Assembly: GCF_030733845.1 (NCBI RefSeq)
Contig: NZ_CP132313.1
Location: 186,001-250,000 of the forward strand
Length of the DNA: 64,000 nucleotides
Direction of reading: 5' to 3'
Source: Shinella zoogloeoides
GTDB lineage: Bacteria; Pseudomonadota; Alphaproteobacteria; Rhizobiales; Rhizobiaceae
The notes beneath the pieces were generated by a model. The model worked only from the letters and a program-made list of their open reading frames with translations. It was not told where the DNA came from and ran no database searches. Made by a program: the position numbers and the translations under genes. Shown here one piece after another: positions 35,799-44,601 of the stretch (position 1 is the first letter of the stretch; every line of letters starts with the position of its first letter).

Positions 35799-36368
35799 GT
35801 GGCCAAGAAAATTGAAACCGCGCGCCTTATCCTGCGGCCATGGGACGAAAAGGACCTTGAGCGTCTCGTTCTCAGCCTGAACGATTTCGACCTCGCGAAG
35901 TGGATGGCTTTCATCCCTCACCCTTATTTGATTTCTGATGCCCATGACTGGATCACAAGGTGCGGGGAGATCACCAAGAAAGGGCCGCGCCCGACGGCTT
36001 ACGAGTTCGCGGTTGAACTCAAATCGAATGGGCTGCTGATTGGAGGGGTCAGTCTGAACAAGATAAACTGGGAGACACAAACGGGCGGCGGCGGGATTTG
36101 GATTACGAGGAACCATCAGGGGTTTGGCTATGGAACGGAGGCGTTCCAAGCGAAGATCGCGTTCGCTTTCCGCGATCTGGGCCTGAAGAGGCTTATTAAT
36201 GGGTATTTCAAGGGCAACGACCGTTCTTGGGCAATGCAGCGCAAGCTAGGCTATCGACGCGCGGGCGAGGTTGCAGCCCGCTGCATGGCTGACGGAAGAC
36301 AGACCATTGAACATGTCACCGAGTTGCTGAGCAGTAATTGGGAACACCACCGCGGCCAGAAGCGCTGA
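35799..36368 (+). CDS. GNAT acetyltransferase, RimJ/RimL type
   Basis: The 189-residue protein begins with the typical ETARLILRPWDEKDLERLV and contains the acetyl-CoA-binding region NHQGFGYGTEAFQAKIAFAF, followed by LKRLINGYFKGNDRSWAMQR and KLGYRRAGEVA. The family acetylates protein N-termini, amino sugars or antibiotics; the substrate is not readable. It starts with GTG 18 bp after the MFS gene and is probably co-transcribed, which may point to a linked detoxification role. Confidence 0.8.
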   Translation: MAKKIETARLILRPWDEKDLERLVLSLNDFDLAKWMAFIPHPYLISDAHDWITRCGEITKKGPRPTAYEFAVELKSNGLLIGGVSLNKINWETQTGGGGIWITRNHQGFGYGTEAFQAKIAFAFRDLGLKRLINGYFKGNDRSWAMQRKLGYRRAGEVAARCMADGRQTIEHVTELLSSNWEHHRGQKR

Positions 36369-36545
36369 CACGTTAGCATTTGGCGCGGGACGCTGTTCGC
36401 CCGACCTTCTTCGCTTTGAAGGGATTTGAACCGACAACACGTTATTCGACTTTCCTTGCTCAACGAATTCAAACTGCTGCCGTCAGAATTCCGCAATAGC
36501 GATAAAAGAATTTTGCAATGCCAAAGCGGCGTAATCCATGGGCTG

Positions 36546-37565
36546 TTACTGGGAAACGGCAGAAATGAAGGCCGCGAGCGTAGCGGCGAGGTGAGGTGAA
36601 ACATACCCTCCTTCCTGGACGATGACGGTCGGGACCCGTAGCTCCGCGATAGTCCCTGCTATGCGGGCAAAGTCCTCGTCGTTCACCCCCATACAGGCGA
36701 AGGGATCGTTCACGGACGCGTCAAGGCCGAGGGCAAGGACCAGGAAGTCGGCGCCGAACCGTCGGACTTCATCACACGCCGCCCGCACCGCCGCCAGGTA
36801 GCCCGCGCCGTCGCTGCCGAGCGGAAGAGGAAAATTGCGGTTCCTTCCGGCCCCCGCGCCGAGCCCACATTCATCGGCATAACCCGCGTAATATGGGTAG
36901 AGAGAGGCAGGGTCTCCATGCACTGACAACGTCATGACGTCACCGCGATCGTAGAACATCGTCTGCGTCCCGTTGCCATGGTGCACATCAATGTCGAGAA
37001 TTGCGACGCGCCGTCCTGCCAGGACCGCCCGTTCGGCGGCAAGGGCGGAGTTGTTTAGATAGCAGAAGCCGCCGGCCTTGTCGCGATAGGCATGATGGCC
37101 GGGCGGCCGGCACAAGGCGTACACCATACCTTCGCCTTCAAGCACGCGCGCCGCGGCATCAAGCGCCGTCAGCGCGCTTGCCCGGGCGGCCTCCCAGGTT
37201 CCTTCCACCAGAACGCAGCCGGCATCGGCCTGATAGAAGCCGGCACGGCCGAGAAGATCGTCGGGACGCCGGGTCATATAGACGTTCGGGTGGATGCTGG
37301 ACCGCAGCTCCGGGCCATTGCCCGGGATAGTGCGCCAAGCGGCAAAGCCGTTCTCGAGGAAGTCGAGGTAGCCAGGGTCATGCACCGCACCGATCAGACT
37401 GGTATCGGCGGCGGCAGGCGCGACGACATCGATACCCGCCAGCGCCAACCCCTCCCTCAGCAGCACTATGCGTTCGGGAACCTCGAGATTGGGTTTCAGC
37501 ACGCCGCCCGCGATGCGGGTCAGGGGCCGGTGCAGCGCCTGCCGTTCGTCATAGATCGCCAGCAC
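36546..37565 (-). CDS. Histone-deacetylase-family amidohydrolase (acetylpolyamine deacetylase-like)
   Basis: The 339-residue zinc enzyme has the active-site pair in CRPPGHHAYRDKAGGFCYLN, the zinc ligands in ILDIDVHHGNGTQ and the distal Asp in LALGLDASVNDP, and the catalytic Tyr in VQEGGYV. Bacterial members remove acetyl or other acyl groups from polyamines and similar amines. It is the last gene of an operon that starts with a polyamine-type ABC transporter and includes an omega-aminotransferase, which fits deacylation of an imported N-acyl amine. It lies 12 bp after the aminotransferase gene. Confidence 0.85.
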   Translation of the reverse strand: MLAIYDERQALHRPLTRIAGGVLKPNLEVPERIVLLREGLALAGIDVVAPAAADTSLIGAVHDPGYLDFLENGFAAWRTIPGNGPELRSSIHPNVYMTRRPDDLLGRAGFYQADAGCVLVEGTWEAARASALTALDAAARVLEGEGMVYALCRPPGHHAYRDKAGGFCYLNNSALAAERAVLAGRRVAILDIDVHHGNGTQTMFYDRGDVMTLSVHGDPASLYPYYAGYADECGLGAGAGRNRNFPLPLGSDGAGYLAAVRAACDEVRRFGADFLVLALGLDASVNDPFACMGVNDEDFARIAGTIAELRVPTVIVQEGGYVSPHLAATLAAFISAVSQ

Positions 37566-37577
37566 GACGGCCTCCTT

Positions 37578-38960
37578 TCAGTCGCCGAGCCGGCCGCCGT
37601 CGGCGAGGTACGCGTCAAGAGACTTGTCGAGAGCGTCGCGGAACCGGGAGACGACCGCATCGATCTGCTCCGGCGTGCTGATGAGCGGCGGCGCGAAGGC
37701 GATCGCCGTGCCGAGGGAACGGCAGACCAGTCCGTTCTCGAAGGCGCGGTTCTGAATGCCTATGCCAAACTGCATCTCGGCAGGAAAGGCTTCGCGCGTC
37801 CGCTTGTCGCGGACGATCTCGACCCCCCACATCAGGCCGACGCCGCGCACCTCGCCGACGAGCGGATGATCGGCAAGCGGCATCATGCCCTCGGCCATGC
37901 GCTCCCCGAGCGCCGCGACACCGTCGATGATGCCATCCTCCTCGTAGATCCTGAGCGCCTCGACGCCGACGGCGCATGCAACAGGATGTGCGCCGTAGGT
38001 GTAACCATGGCCGAAGACGCCGATCTTCTCGCTTTGCGCCTTCATGCCGGCATAAAGCCGCTCGGAAAGCAGGACAGCTGAGAGCGGCATATAGGCGGCG
38101 GTCAGCGCCTTGGCGCAGGTAATCATGTCCGGCTCCAACCCGAAGGTCTGGCTTCCCCACCAGGCGCCGGTGCGCCCGAAGCCGGTGATGACCTCATCGG
38201 CCACCAAGAGGACGTCATGTTCCTTCAGGACCTTTTGGATCTTTTCGAAATAGGTTTTCGGTGGAATGACAACGCCGCCCGTGCCCATAGCCGGCTCGGC
38301 GAAGAAGGCCGCAACCGTATCCGGCCCCTCCGCCAAGATCAGCGCATCCAGTTCCTCCGCAAGACGCGTGGAAAAGTCCTCCTCCGTCTCCCCCGGCCGG
38401 CCCTCGCGATAAAAATGAGGGCATGTGACATGCAGAAAGCCCGGCAGGGGTAGGTTGAACTCGCGGTGTAAGTGCGGCAGGCCGGTGATGCTGGCCGAAC
38501 CAATCGAGGTTCCGTGATAGCCGCGGTTGCGCGCGATGATCTTCTTCTTCTCCGGCTTGCCTTGGGCGTGGAAATAGTACCAGGCGAGCTTGACGGCGGT
38601 GTCGTTCGCCTCCGAGCCGGAGCTCTGGAAGAGCACCTTCGACATCGGAACTGGCGCGATCTTCAGGAGACGCTCCGAAAGCTCGATCGCCGGCTCCGTC
38701 GCGCGGTGGGCAAAGTTCTGGTAGTAGGGCAATGTATTGAGCTGGCGCGTCGCCGCATCGACCAGGCGCTTCTCGCTCATGCCAAGCGCCGCGCACCAGA
38801 GGCCGGACATACCCTCGATATATTGCTTGCCGTCGTCGTCGTAGACATAGGCGCCTTCGCCGCGGGCCATGATTGTCGGCCCGACGGTCTCATGGGCGGC
38901 AAGATTGGTCTGCGGATGAATCTGGGACGCGATGTCGCGCATGCGCAGCGAATTGTACAT
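37578..38960 (-). CDS. Class III omega-aminotransferase
   Basis: The 460-residue PLP enzyme has GLWCAALGMSEKRLVDAATR at the start, the phosphate-binding VLFQSSGSEANDTAVKLAWY, the RGYHGTSIGSASITGLP segment, LLVADEVITGFGRTG and the Schiff-base Lys in MITCAKALTAAYMPLSAVL (about residue 285). This matches omega-amino acid:pyruvate and putrescine-type transaminases, which convert a terminal amine into an aldehyde. It lies 42 bp after the permease gene in the MarR-linked leftward operon. The aldehyde could be taken on by the dehydrogenase at 49910-51340. Confidence 0.9.
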   Translation of the reverse strand: MYNSLRMRDIASQIHPQTNLAAHETVGPTIMARGEGAYVYDDDGKQYIEGMSGLWCAALGMSEKRLVDAATRQLNTLPYYQNFAHRATEPAIELSERLLKIAPVPMSKVLFQSSGSEANDTAVKLAWYYFHAQGKPEKKKIIARNRGYHGTSIGSASITGLPHLHREFNLPLPGFLHVTCPHFYREGRPGETEEDFSTRLAEELDALILAEGPDTVAAFFAEPAMGTGGVVIPPKTYFEKIQKVLKEHDVLLVADEVITGFGRTGAWWGSQTFGLEPDMITCAKALTAAYMPLSAVLLSERLYAGMKAQSEKIGVFGHGYTYGAHPVACAVGVEALRIYEEDGIIDGVAALGERMAEGMMPLADHPLVGEVRGVGLMWGVEIVRDKRTREAFPAEMQFGIGIQNRAFENGLVCRSLGTAIAFAPPLISTPEQIDAVVSRFRDALDKSLDAYLADGGRLGD

Positions 38961-39002
38961 GGTTTCCTCCTGAAATGTGATGCGGGGCGCATCGGATGGG
39001 CG

Positions 39003-39812
39003 TCACACGTCCTTGCGCTTCACGAACTGGGCAGCGATCAGGACGACGATCGACAGCGCCACCAGCATTGACGATATGGCGGCGACGGTCGGATCGACCT
39101 GATCGCGGATGTTGGCGAACATGCGCTTGGTCAACGTCGAGTTCGCGCCGCTCGACACAAACAGCGACACGACGACCTCGTCGAAGGACGTGACGAAGGC
39201 GAAAAGCATTCCGGAGAAGACCGAAATGCGGATCTGCGGCAGCGTGACGCTGAGAAAGGCCGTCACGGGAGAGGCCCCGAGGCTGCGGGCGGCGCGTTCG
39301 AGATTGGGATCGAAACTCTTCAGCCCGTTGCCGACGGCGATCATGACGAACGGGATAGCAAGCGTTGTATGCGCCAGAACAAGGCCTGTGATGGTGTTGT
39401 TGAGCCCAAAGCGGGCGTAGACGAAGAACACGCCTATCGCGACGAAGATCAGCGGGATCATCATCGGCAGCATCAGCAGGCCGCGTGTGAGGGGCGCGAA
39501 GAGGCTGGTCGCCTTGTAAAGCCCGTAGGAGGCCAGTGTGCCCAGCACGGTGGCCAGCACCGTCGTGAGGCCTGCCACCTTGAGCGAGACCACGGCGGAC
39601 TGGATCCATTCCGGCGACGTGAAGAAGGCTTCGTACCAGCGCAGGCTGAGGCTGCGTGGCGGAAACTCGAGATATTGCGAGTCCGAGAATGACATCGGCA
39701 TCACGAGGATGCAGGGAATGACCAAGAAGGCCATGACGAGCGCAACCGTCGCATAGAGCCATAGGCGCTGGCCATGAGTGACCTGGGTGGAGGTGGCGGG
39801 CGTGTTCAGCAT
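39003..39812 (-). CDS. ABC transporter permease, polyamine (PotC/PotI) type
   Basis: The 269-residue membrane protein has six hydrophobic segments, FSDSQYLEFPPRSLSLRWYE after the first, and the EAA loop PNLERAARSLGASPVTAFLS. The ATG at 39812 overlaps the stop of the upstream permease gene by one base (TGATG). The longer open frame reaching 40568 is only a shadow of that gene. It pairs with the permease at 39812-40714. Confidence 0.85.
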   Translation of the reverse strand: MLNTPATSTQVTHGQRLWLYATVALVMAFLVIPCILVMPMSFSDSQYLEFPPRSLSLRWYEAFFTSPEWIQSAVVSLKVAGLTTVLATVLGTLASYGLYKATSLFAPLTRGLLMLPMMIPLIFVAIGVFFVYARFGLNNTITGLVLAHTTLAIPFVMIAVGNGLKSFDPNLERAARSLGASPVTAFLSVTLPQIRISVFSGMLFAFVTSFDEVVVSLFVSSGANSTLTKRMFANIRDQVDPTVAAISSMLVALSIVVLIAAQFVKRKDV

Positions 39813-40714
39813 CACATTTTCCCCGCGGAAAAGCTCAAGGCGTCGGTCAGCCTGCGCACGCCCCACAGAACGACGGCCGTCACCACCAGCAGCGCCACGC
39901 TGAGGGCGCTCGCCGCGCCCCAGTTGGAGAATTTCGAGACGGCATCGGCGATCTGCGTGGACCACATGGCGACACGTCCGCCGCCGAGTAGAGCCGGCGT
40001 CAGGTAGAAACCGAGGCAAAGCACGAAGGTCAGTGCGCCGCCCGAGGCAAGGCCGGGCATCGACAACGGCAGGAAGACCTGTCGGAACGCCTGGCTCGGC
40101 GAGGCGCCGCAATTGGCCGCCGCGCGCAGGAGCACCGGGTCGATTGCCTTCATGGACGCATAGAGCGGCAGGATCAGGAAGGGCAGCATGACATGCACCA
40201 TGCCGATGATCGTGCCCGTCAGATTGTGCACCAGCGCAAGCGGTTCGTCGACCACGCCCACCGAAAGCAGCCAATCGTTGATGACGCCGTTGCGCTGCAA
40301 CAGGACCAGCCAGGCATAGGTGCGCACCAGCACCGAAGTCCAGAACGGCAGGATGACGAACACCAGGAGGATCTGCGCGGCGCGCGCGGAAAGCTGCGAC
40401 AGGAGGTAGGCGACCGGATAGCCGAAGACCACGCAGAGCGCCGTCACCAGGCCGGCGACCTTGAAGGTGGTGAGGAAGCTGCTGACATAGGCGGGCCGCA
40501 GCAGCCGGGCGTAGTTCTGGCTTGTGAGATTGCCGGCGGCGTCGAACAACGAAAGCCAGGCAAGCCACGCGAAGGGAATGAGAAGAATGCAGGTGACGAG
40601 CACCAGCGCCGGCAGGGCAAGCCCGCCGAAAATACGCCCTTCCCGGCGCCTGGCGCTCTTGAGCATGGCGCGATTGAGCGGCATGGCGGGGGCTCCATCG
40701 ATGGCAAGCGTCAT
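39812..40714 (-). CDS. ABC transporter permease, polyamine (PotB/PotH) type
   Basis: The 300-residue membrane protein has a basic N-terminal segment (LKSARRREGR) followed by six hydrophobic segments and the EAA loop PVLLRAAANCGASPSQAFRQ. The motif FWTSVLVRTYAWLVLLQRNG is typical of the family. The ATG at 40714 overlaps the ATPase stop (ATGA), indicating translational coupling. Confidence 0.85.
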   Translation of the reverse strand: MTLAIDGAPAMPLNRAMLKSARRREGRIFGGLALPALVLVTCILLIPFAWLAWLSLFDAAGNLTSQNYARLLRPAYVSSFLTTFKVAGLVTALCVVFGYPVAYLLSQLSARAAQILLVFVILPFWTSVLVRTYAWLVLLQRNGVINDWLLSVGVVDEPLALVHNLTGTIIGMVHVMLPFLILPLYASMKAIDPVLLRAAANCGASPSQAFRQVFLPLSMPGLASGGALTFVLCLGFYLTPALLGGGRVAMWSTQIADAVSKFSNWGAASALSVALLVVTAVVLWGVRRLTDALSFSAGKM

Positions 40715-41778
40715 GGCGCGGCGCTCCCGATGACGAGGCTCACTTCCGCCGGCAGCCACAGGGCAAGAGTATCGCCAGGCTGCGGCAAGGGCTGCTGTTC
40801 CGCCCCTGCGTGGCGGATTGCGACCTCATGCCCGCCGGGCAGCGAGACGGAAACCTGGTTGCAGTCCCCCCGATAGACGACATCGAGCACCCTGCCCTCG
40901 ATGCGGTTGTCGCGGTCGGGATCGCCCTGCCAGCGCAGACGCTCCGGGCGGACCATGAGCCAGGCCTCTCCCGTCGATGTCACGGCCCTCGTATCGACAA
41001 GCCGGAGCGGCCGTCCGTCGAGCACATAGGACTGATCGCGGCGCTCCACGGGCAGGAAGCGCGTCTCGCCCATGAAGCCGGCAACGAACTTGCAGTTCGG
41101 GCGATCGTAGACCGTCGCGGGCACGTCGAGCTGGATGATCTTTCCCTTGTCGAGAACCGCGATGCGGTCCGACATGGTCAGGGCTTCCTGCTGGTCGTGC
41201 GTGACATAGATCGTTGTCATACCGAGCTGCCTATGCAACCGCTTGAGCTCGATCTGCATGTGCTCGCGCAGGTTTTTGTCGAGTGCGGAGAGCGGCTCGT
41301 CCATTAAGAGCAGGCGCGGTTCGAAGACGACGGCCCGCGCCAGCGCCACACGCTGTCGCTGGCCGCCCGACAGCGCGGTGATCCGCCGGTCGGCAAGGTG
41401 CTGCATGTGGACGATCTCGAGCGCGTCCATCACCCTCTTGCGGATGGAGGACCTGTCCACCTTTCGCAGCTTCAGCGGATAGGCGACGTTCGAGAAGACG
41501 TCCATATGCGGGAACAGCGCATAGTTCTGGAACACCATGCCAAGGTCGCGCTTGTGGGGCGGACGCGTGATGAATTCGACGTCATCGACCAGCAAGCTGC
41601 CGAGATCGGGCCGCTCGAAGCCGGCGATGACGTTGAGAAGCGTGGTCTTTCCCGAACCGGAAGGACCGAGAAGCGTCAGGAACTCCCCCGCCTTGATATC
41701 CAGCGAGACGCCATCGAGCGCCCTGAAGCTGCCATAGGCCTTGTGGACCTCGCGGAGGTTGACTCTGCCCGAGCGCAT
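40711..41778 (-). CDS. ABC transporter ATPase, polyamine (PotA/PotG) type
   Basis: The 355-residue protein has Walker A GPSGSGKT (about 38-45), the Q-loop GMVFQNYALFPHMDV, signature LSGGQRQR, Walker B LLLMDEPLSALDKN, the H-loop VTHDQQEAL and a C-terminal TOBE-like regulatory domain. It powers the two permeases encoded downstream. It follows the binding-protein gene by 22 bp. Confidence 0.9.
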   Translation of the reverse strand: MRSGRVNLREVHKAYGSFRALDGVSLDIKAGEFLTLLGPSGSGKTTLLNVIAGFERPDLGSLLVDDVEFITRPPHKRDLGMVFQNYALFPHMDVFSNVAYPLKLRKVDRSSIRKRVMDALEIVHMQHLADRRITALSGGQRQRVALARAVVFEPRLLLMDEPLSALDKNLREHMQIELKRLHRQLGMTTIYVTHDQQEALTMSDRIAVLDKGKIIQLDVPATVYDRPNCKFVAGFMGETRFLPVERRDQSYVLDGRPLRLVDTRAVTSTGEAWLMVRPERLRWQGDPDRDNRIEGRVLDVVYRGDCNQVSVSLPGGHEVAIRHAGAEQQPLPQPGDTLALWLPAEVSLVIGSAAP

Positions 41779-41800
41779 CCTGTCCTCCCGGCTCTTTCGA

Positions 41801-42844
41801 TCAGTTCGACATCAGCAGGCTGTAGTCCTCACGAACCAGCTCGTTGTTGTCGCGCCACCAGTTGGCGTCGAGGAAGGTCTGTTTCTTGACGTTTTCCGGC
41901 GACATGTTGGATTGCGCCAGCACCTCCGGCGAAAACGCCTTCACCTCGAAGGCCAGGCTGTTGGTCGGACCGTAATAGGGCATCATTTCCGGAATGCGCG
42001 CCTGCACGTCCGGCGACACCACGCCGGCGATGAACTTCTGAGCGCTCGCCGCATTCGGCGCGCCCTTGAGGATCGCCAGGCAGCCGTAACCCAGGATCGC
42101 GTCCTGGTAGGTGAACTTGACCGGCGCTCCGTCCGCGATCACTGACGCCACGCGGCTGCCCCAGATCGCCATCATGTCGACTTCGCCATCCTTGAGGAGC
42201 TGGGCGGATTGCGCTCCGGACGACCACCAGACGCCGACATTGGCTTTGATCTTCTCGAGGGCCGCGAGCGCACGCTCGGTGTCGAGCGGATAGAGCTTGT
42301 CCTTGTCGACGCCATCAGCGATGAGCGCGATTTCCATCATTTCCTGCGGGTAGGTGCTGAGGGCACGGCGGCCGGGAAAGGCCTCCACATTCCAGAAATC
42401 CTGCCAGCTTGCCGGCGCCTTGTCCTTGTAGACATCGGTGCGCCAGGCCAGAACGACAGAATAGGTGTTGGTCGCGATCCAATGTTCGCCATAGCCGCGC
42501 GCGTCAAAACCCTTCGTGCTGATCGTGTTGTAGTCGAGCGGCTCGAAAAGCCCCTCCTTGCCGCCGACCGCGCATTCGTCCGCGCCGAGATGCACCACAT
42601 CCCAGGTCGGGGAGCCGGACTGGACCTGGACTCGCACGGCGGCGAGCCCGTCATGCGTTTCCTCGCGCAATTCAATGCCTGCAGCATCGGCCGCAGGCTG
42701 CCAGATCGTCTTGCGTAGGTCCGTCTGAAGGTTGCCGCCAAAGCCGGCGACGGTGAGGACATCCTGCGCCGCAGCGGCGCCAGTGAAGGAGAGCACGCCC
42801 GCTGTCGCGGCGATGGTCAAGAATGCGCGATTACACGATGCCAT
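41801..42844 (-). CDS. ABC transporter substrate-binding protein, polyamine (PotD/PotF) type
   Basis: The 347-residue periplasmic protein begins at ATG 42844 with a GGAGGAA ribosome binding site, has a signal peptide cleaved about GAAAA|QD, and a PotD-like body (LTVAGFGGNLQTDLRKTIWQ, WDVVHLGADECAVGGKEGLF, ASWQDFWNVEAFPGRRALST, MMAIWGSRVASVIADGAPVK). It is the first gene of the leftward operon and lies opposite the MarR gene. Two MarR-type operators lie 90-130 bp upstream of its start. The substrate is inferred to be a polyamine or another amine. Confidence 0.85.
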   Translation of the reverse strand: MASCNRAFLTIAATAGVLSFTGAAAAQDVLTVAGFGGNLQTDLRKTIWQPAADAAGIELREETHDGLAAVRVQVQSGSPTWDVVHLGADECAVGGKEGLFEPLDYNTISTKGFDARGYGEHWIATNTYSVVLAWRTDVYKDKAPASWQDFWNVEAFPGRRALSTYPQEMMEIALIADGVDKDKLYPLDTERALAALEKIKANVGVWWSSGAQSAQLLKDGEVDMMAIWGSRVASVIADGAPVKFTYQDAILGYGCLAILKGAPNAASAQKFIAGVVSPDVQARIPEMMPYYGPTNSLAFEVKAFSPEVLAQSNMSPENVKKQTFLDANWWRDNNELVREDYSLLMSN

Positions 42845-42933
42845 TACCAAGTTCCTCCTCAGGTGATGCTCGGCTGGAGCCATCCTCCACAGCCCGAATG
42901 CATGATCGACATTCCGCTCCCTGCGTGCCAATC

Positions 42934-42974
42934 TAGTTAATGGAATGAACTATATTGTTCACCTTGTCAACTAA
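42934..42974. promoter_or_regulatory. Two MarR-type operators in the divergent promoter region
   Basis: Site A (42934-42952) is TAGTT-N9-AACTA. Site B (42955-42974) is TTGTTCACCTTGTCAACTAA. Written on one strand both fit TAGTTCA-N5-T-N-AACTA, as does a third copy at 43606-43626. They sit between the leftward transporter operon and marR and probably bind the MarR dimer. Confidence 0.7.
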
Positions 42975-43020
42975 ATTTCTGCGCGTGGAATCCCCATGCG
43001 GAACGGCTTGGAGCAACCAT

Positions 43021-43587
43021 TTGAATAAGAAAGTCGAACACCTCACGGATCGCTCCGACGGCAATTTCTTTCGTGGGCACCTGGCGCCCCAGAAGAGCGA
43101 GCCGGACATACGGGACCTGTTCTCCTTCGAACTACAGCGGCTGGCCGGGCTGTCCACCCGCATCGCGGCGCTCTCGATCCGGCCGAAATACGGCATTACC
43201 GCCCGAGAATGGCGCGCGCTGGCCGTCCTCAAATATCTCGGCGAAGTGCCGCTACAGGAGCTCGCAAAGCACAGCGGACTCCTGAAGAGCCAGATGAGTC
43301 GGACCGTTTCGTCGATGATCGAGCGCGGCTACATCCTCAAGACAGCAAACCCCGAGGACGGGCGCAGCATCCTCCTGAAACTAAGTCCGGAGGGTCTCGA
43401 TCTGTCGGAAGCGGTCCTGGCCGATGCCTTCGAGCGCAATGAGAACATGCTCTCGACCCTCAGCCACGCCGAGCGGCAGATTTTGATCGAGCTCCTGCAA
43501 CGGGTGGGACGCAATAGCGCGCACTATTTCCACGACCTCAAAACCCGCGCGTCTCAAGAGGATCTGCGTGAACTGGATGAGGAGTGA
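43021..43587 (+). CDS. MarR-family transcriptional regulator
   Basis: The 188-residue protein has the MarR winged helix (about 65-140: PKYGITAREWRALAVLKYLG, EVPLQELAKHSGLLKSQMSR, then the wing IERGYILKTANPEDGRSILL) flanked by dimerisation helices. The TTG at 43021 with GGAG 8 bp upstream is the chosen start, because the in-frame sequence upstream overlaps operator B. It lies between two operons for amine uptake and catabolism, and related operators precede both and marR itself. It is therefore the likely local regulator, probably released by a pathway intermediate. Confidence 0.85.
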   Translation: MNKKVEHLTDRSDGNFFRGHLAPQKSEPDIRDLFSFELQRLAGLSTRIAALSIRPKYGITAREWRALAVLKYLGEVPLQELAKHSGLLKSQMSRTVSSMIERGYILKTANPEDGRSILLKLSPEGLDLSEAVLADAFERNENMLSTLSHAERQILIELLQRVGRNSAHYFHDLKTRASQEDLRELDEE

Positions 43588-43605
43588 AGACGGATGGGCA
43601 GAATA

Positions 43606-43626
43606 TTAGTTGACAATATGAACTAA
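43606..43626. promoter_or_regulatory. Third MarR-type operator, before the catabolic operon
   Basis: TTAGTT-N9-AACTAA (43606-43611 and 43621-43626) is a perfect 6-bp-arm dyad 40 bp upstream of the lyase gene. It shares AACTAAATTTC with site B near 42974, so the same regulator probably acts on marR, the transporter operon and the catabolic operon. Confidence 0.7.
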
Positions 43627-43666
43627 ATTTCGCATCACTACCTCCAAGGAAACCGGGAGGATCGAG

Positions 43667-44593
43667 ATGTCGGACGCGCTGACGATCTGCGAGTGCTTTG
43701 CAAGGGACGGCTTGCAGCACGAAACGACAGACCTTTCCACGCAAACCAAGATCGCCCTGATCGACGCCATTTCTGAAGCCGGTTTCCCACGCGTGGAAGC
43801 GACGAGCTACAGCAGCCCCCATCATGTACCAGCGTTTGCCGATGCCAGCAGCGTCCTCGCCGGCATCCGCCGCCGGCCAGGCACGGCCTATAAGGCGACC
43901 TGCCCCAACCTTCATGCCGTCAGGCGCGCAATCGAGGATCGTGAAGCCGGCCACGGCCCGGAGGAGATAAGCCTGCTCGTGTCGGCGACACAGGCGCACA
44001 CCGAGAAGAACCTGCGCACGACGCGCGAGCAGCAATGGCGCAACATTGCCGAGATGGTCGCGCTGGCGGGCGGCGGGTTCCGCCTGATCGGCGTGATCTC
44101 CATGGCGCTCGGCTGCCCCTTCGAAGGCCGGGTTGACCCGGCATCCGTCATCGGCGACCTGAAGGCCTTCTCCGACCTCGGCGTGCACCATGTCTCCATC
44201 TGCGATACGACCGGTCACGGCACGCCCGGCAGCGTGCGACGCCTCTTTGCCCGCGCCATGGCCGAGGTGCCCGACGTCACGCCGATCGCCCATTTCCACG
44301 ACACGCGCGGCACGGGCATCGCCAACTGCATGGCCGCCTACGAGGCCGGCTGCCGCTGGTTCGACAGCGCGATCGGCGGCGTCGGCGGCCACCCCACCCA
44401 GATTCGCTATGGCGGCGGCTACACCGGCAATGTGGCGACGGAAGATCTCGTCAATCTCTTCGAAGCCGAGGGCATTGCGACCGGCATCGACATCGACCGG
44501 CTCCAGGCCGCCTCGTTGCAATGCGAGGAGGCGCTTGGGCGCGAATTGCAGAGCAAGGTGGCACGCACCGGTTTCGGCCATCTGGCAGCCTAG
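43667..44593 (+). CDS. HMG-CoA-lyase-like protein with altered active-site loop
   Basis: This 308-residue TIM-barrel protein of the DRE-TIM metallolyase group has GLQHETTDLSTQTKIALIDA, SEAGFPRVEATSYSSP and the metal-binding HFHDTRGTGIANCMAAYEAG. In true HMG-CoA lyases the flexible loop carries the catalytic Cys (GGCPYA). Here that place reads VGGHPTQIRYGGGYTGNVAT, so the Cys is replaced by His while the following GN.ATED motif is kept. The substrate may therefore differ from HMG-CoA. It is the first gene of an eight-gene rightward operon for CoA-linked catabolism. Confidence 0.75.
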   Translation: MSDALTICECFARDGLQHETTDLSTQTKIALIDAISEAGFPRVEATSYSSPHHVPAFADASSVLAGIRRRPGTAYKATCPNLHAVRRAIEDREAGHGPEEISLLVSATQAHTEKNLRTTREQQWRNIAEMVALAGGGFRLIGVISMALGCPFEGRVDPASVIGDLKAFSDLGVHHVSICDTTGHGTPGSVRRLFARAMAEVPDVTPIAHFHDTRGTGIANCMAAYEAGCRWFDSAIGGVGGHPTQIRYGGGYTGNVATEDLVNLFEAEGIATGIDIDRLQAASLQCEEALGRELQSKVARTGFGHLAA

Positions 44594-44601
44594 GATTTTT
44601 C

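Noticed and set aside
36415..36440. Sequence reading like a tRNA T-arm (GGTTCAAATCC on the reverse strand)
   Set aside because: The stem does not pair properly and no other tRNA arms are near.
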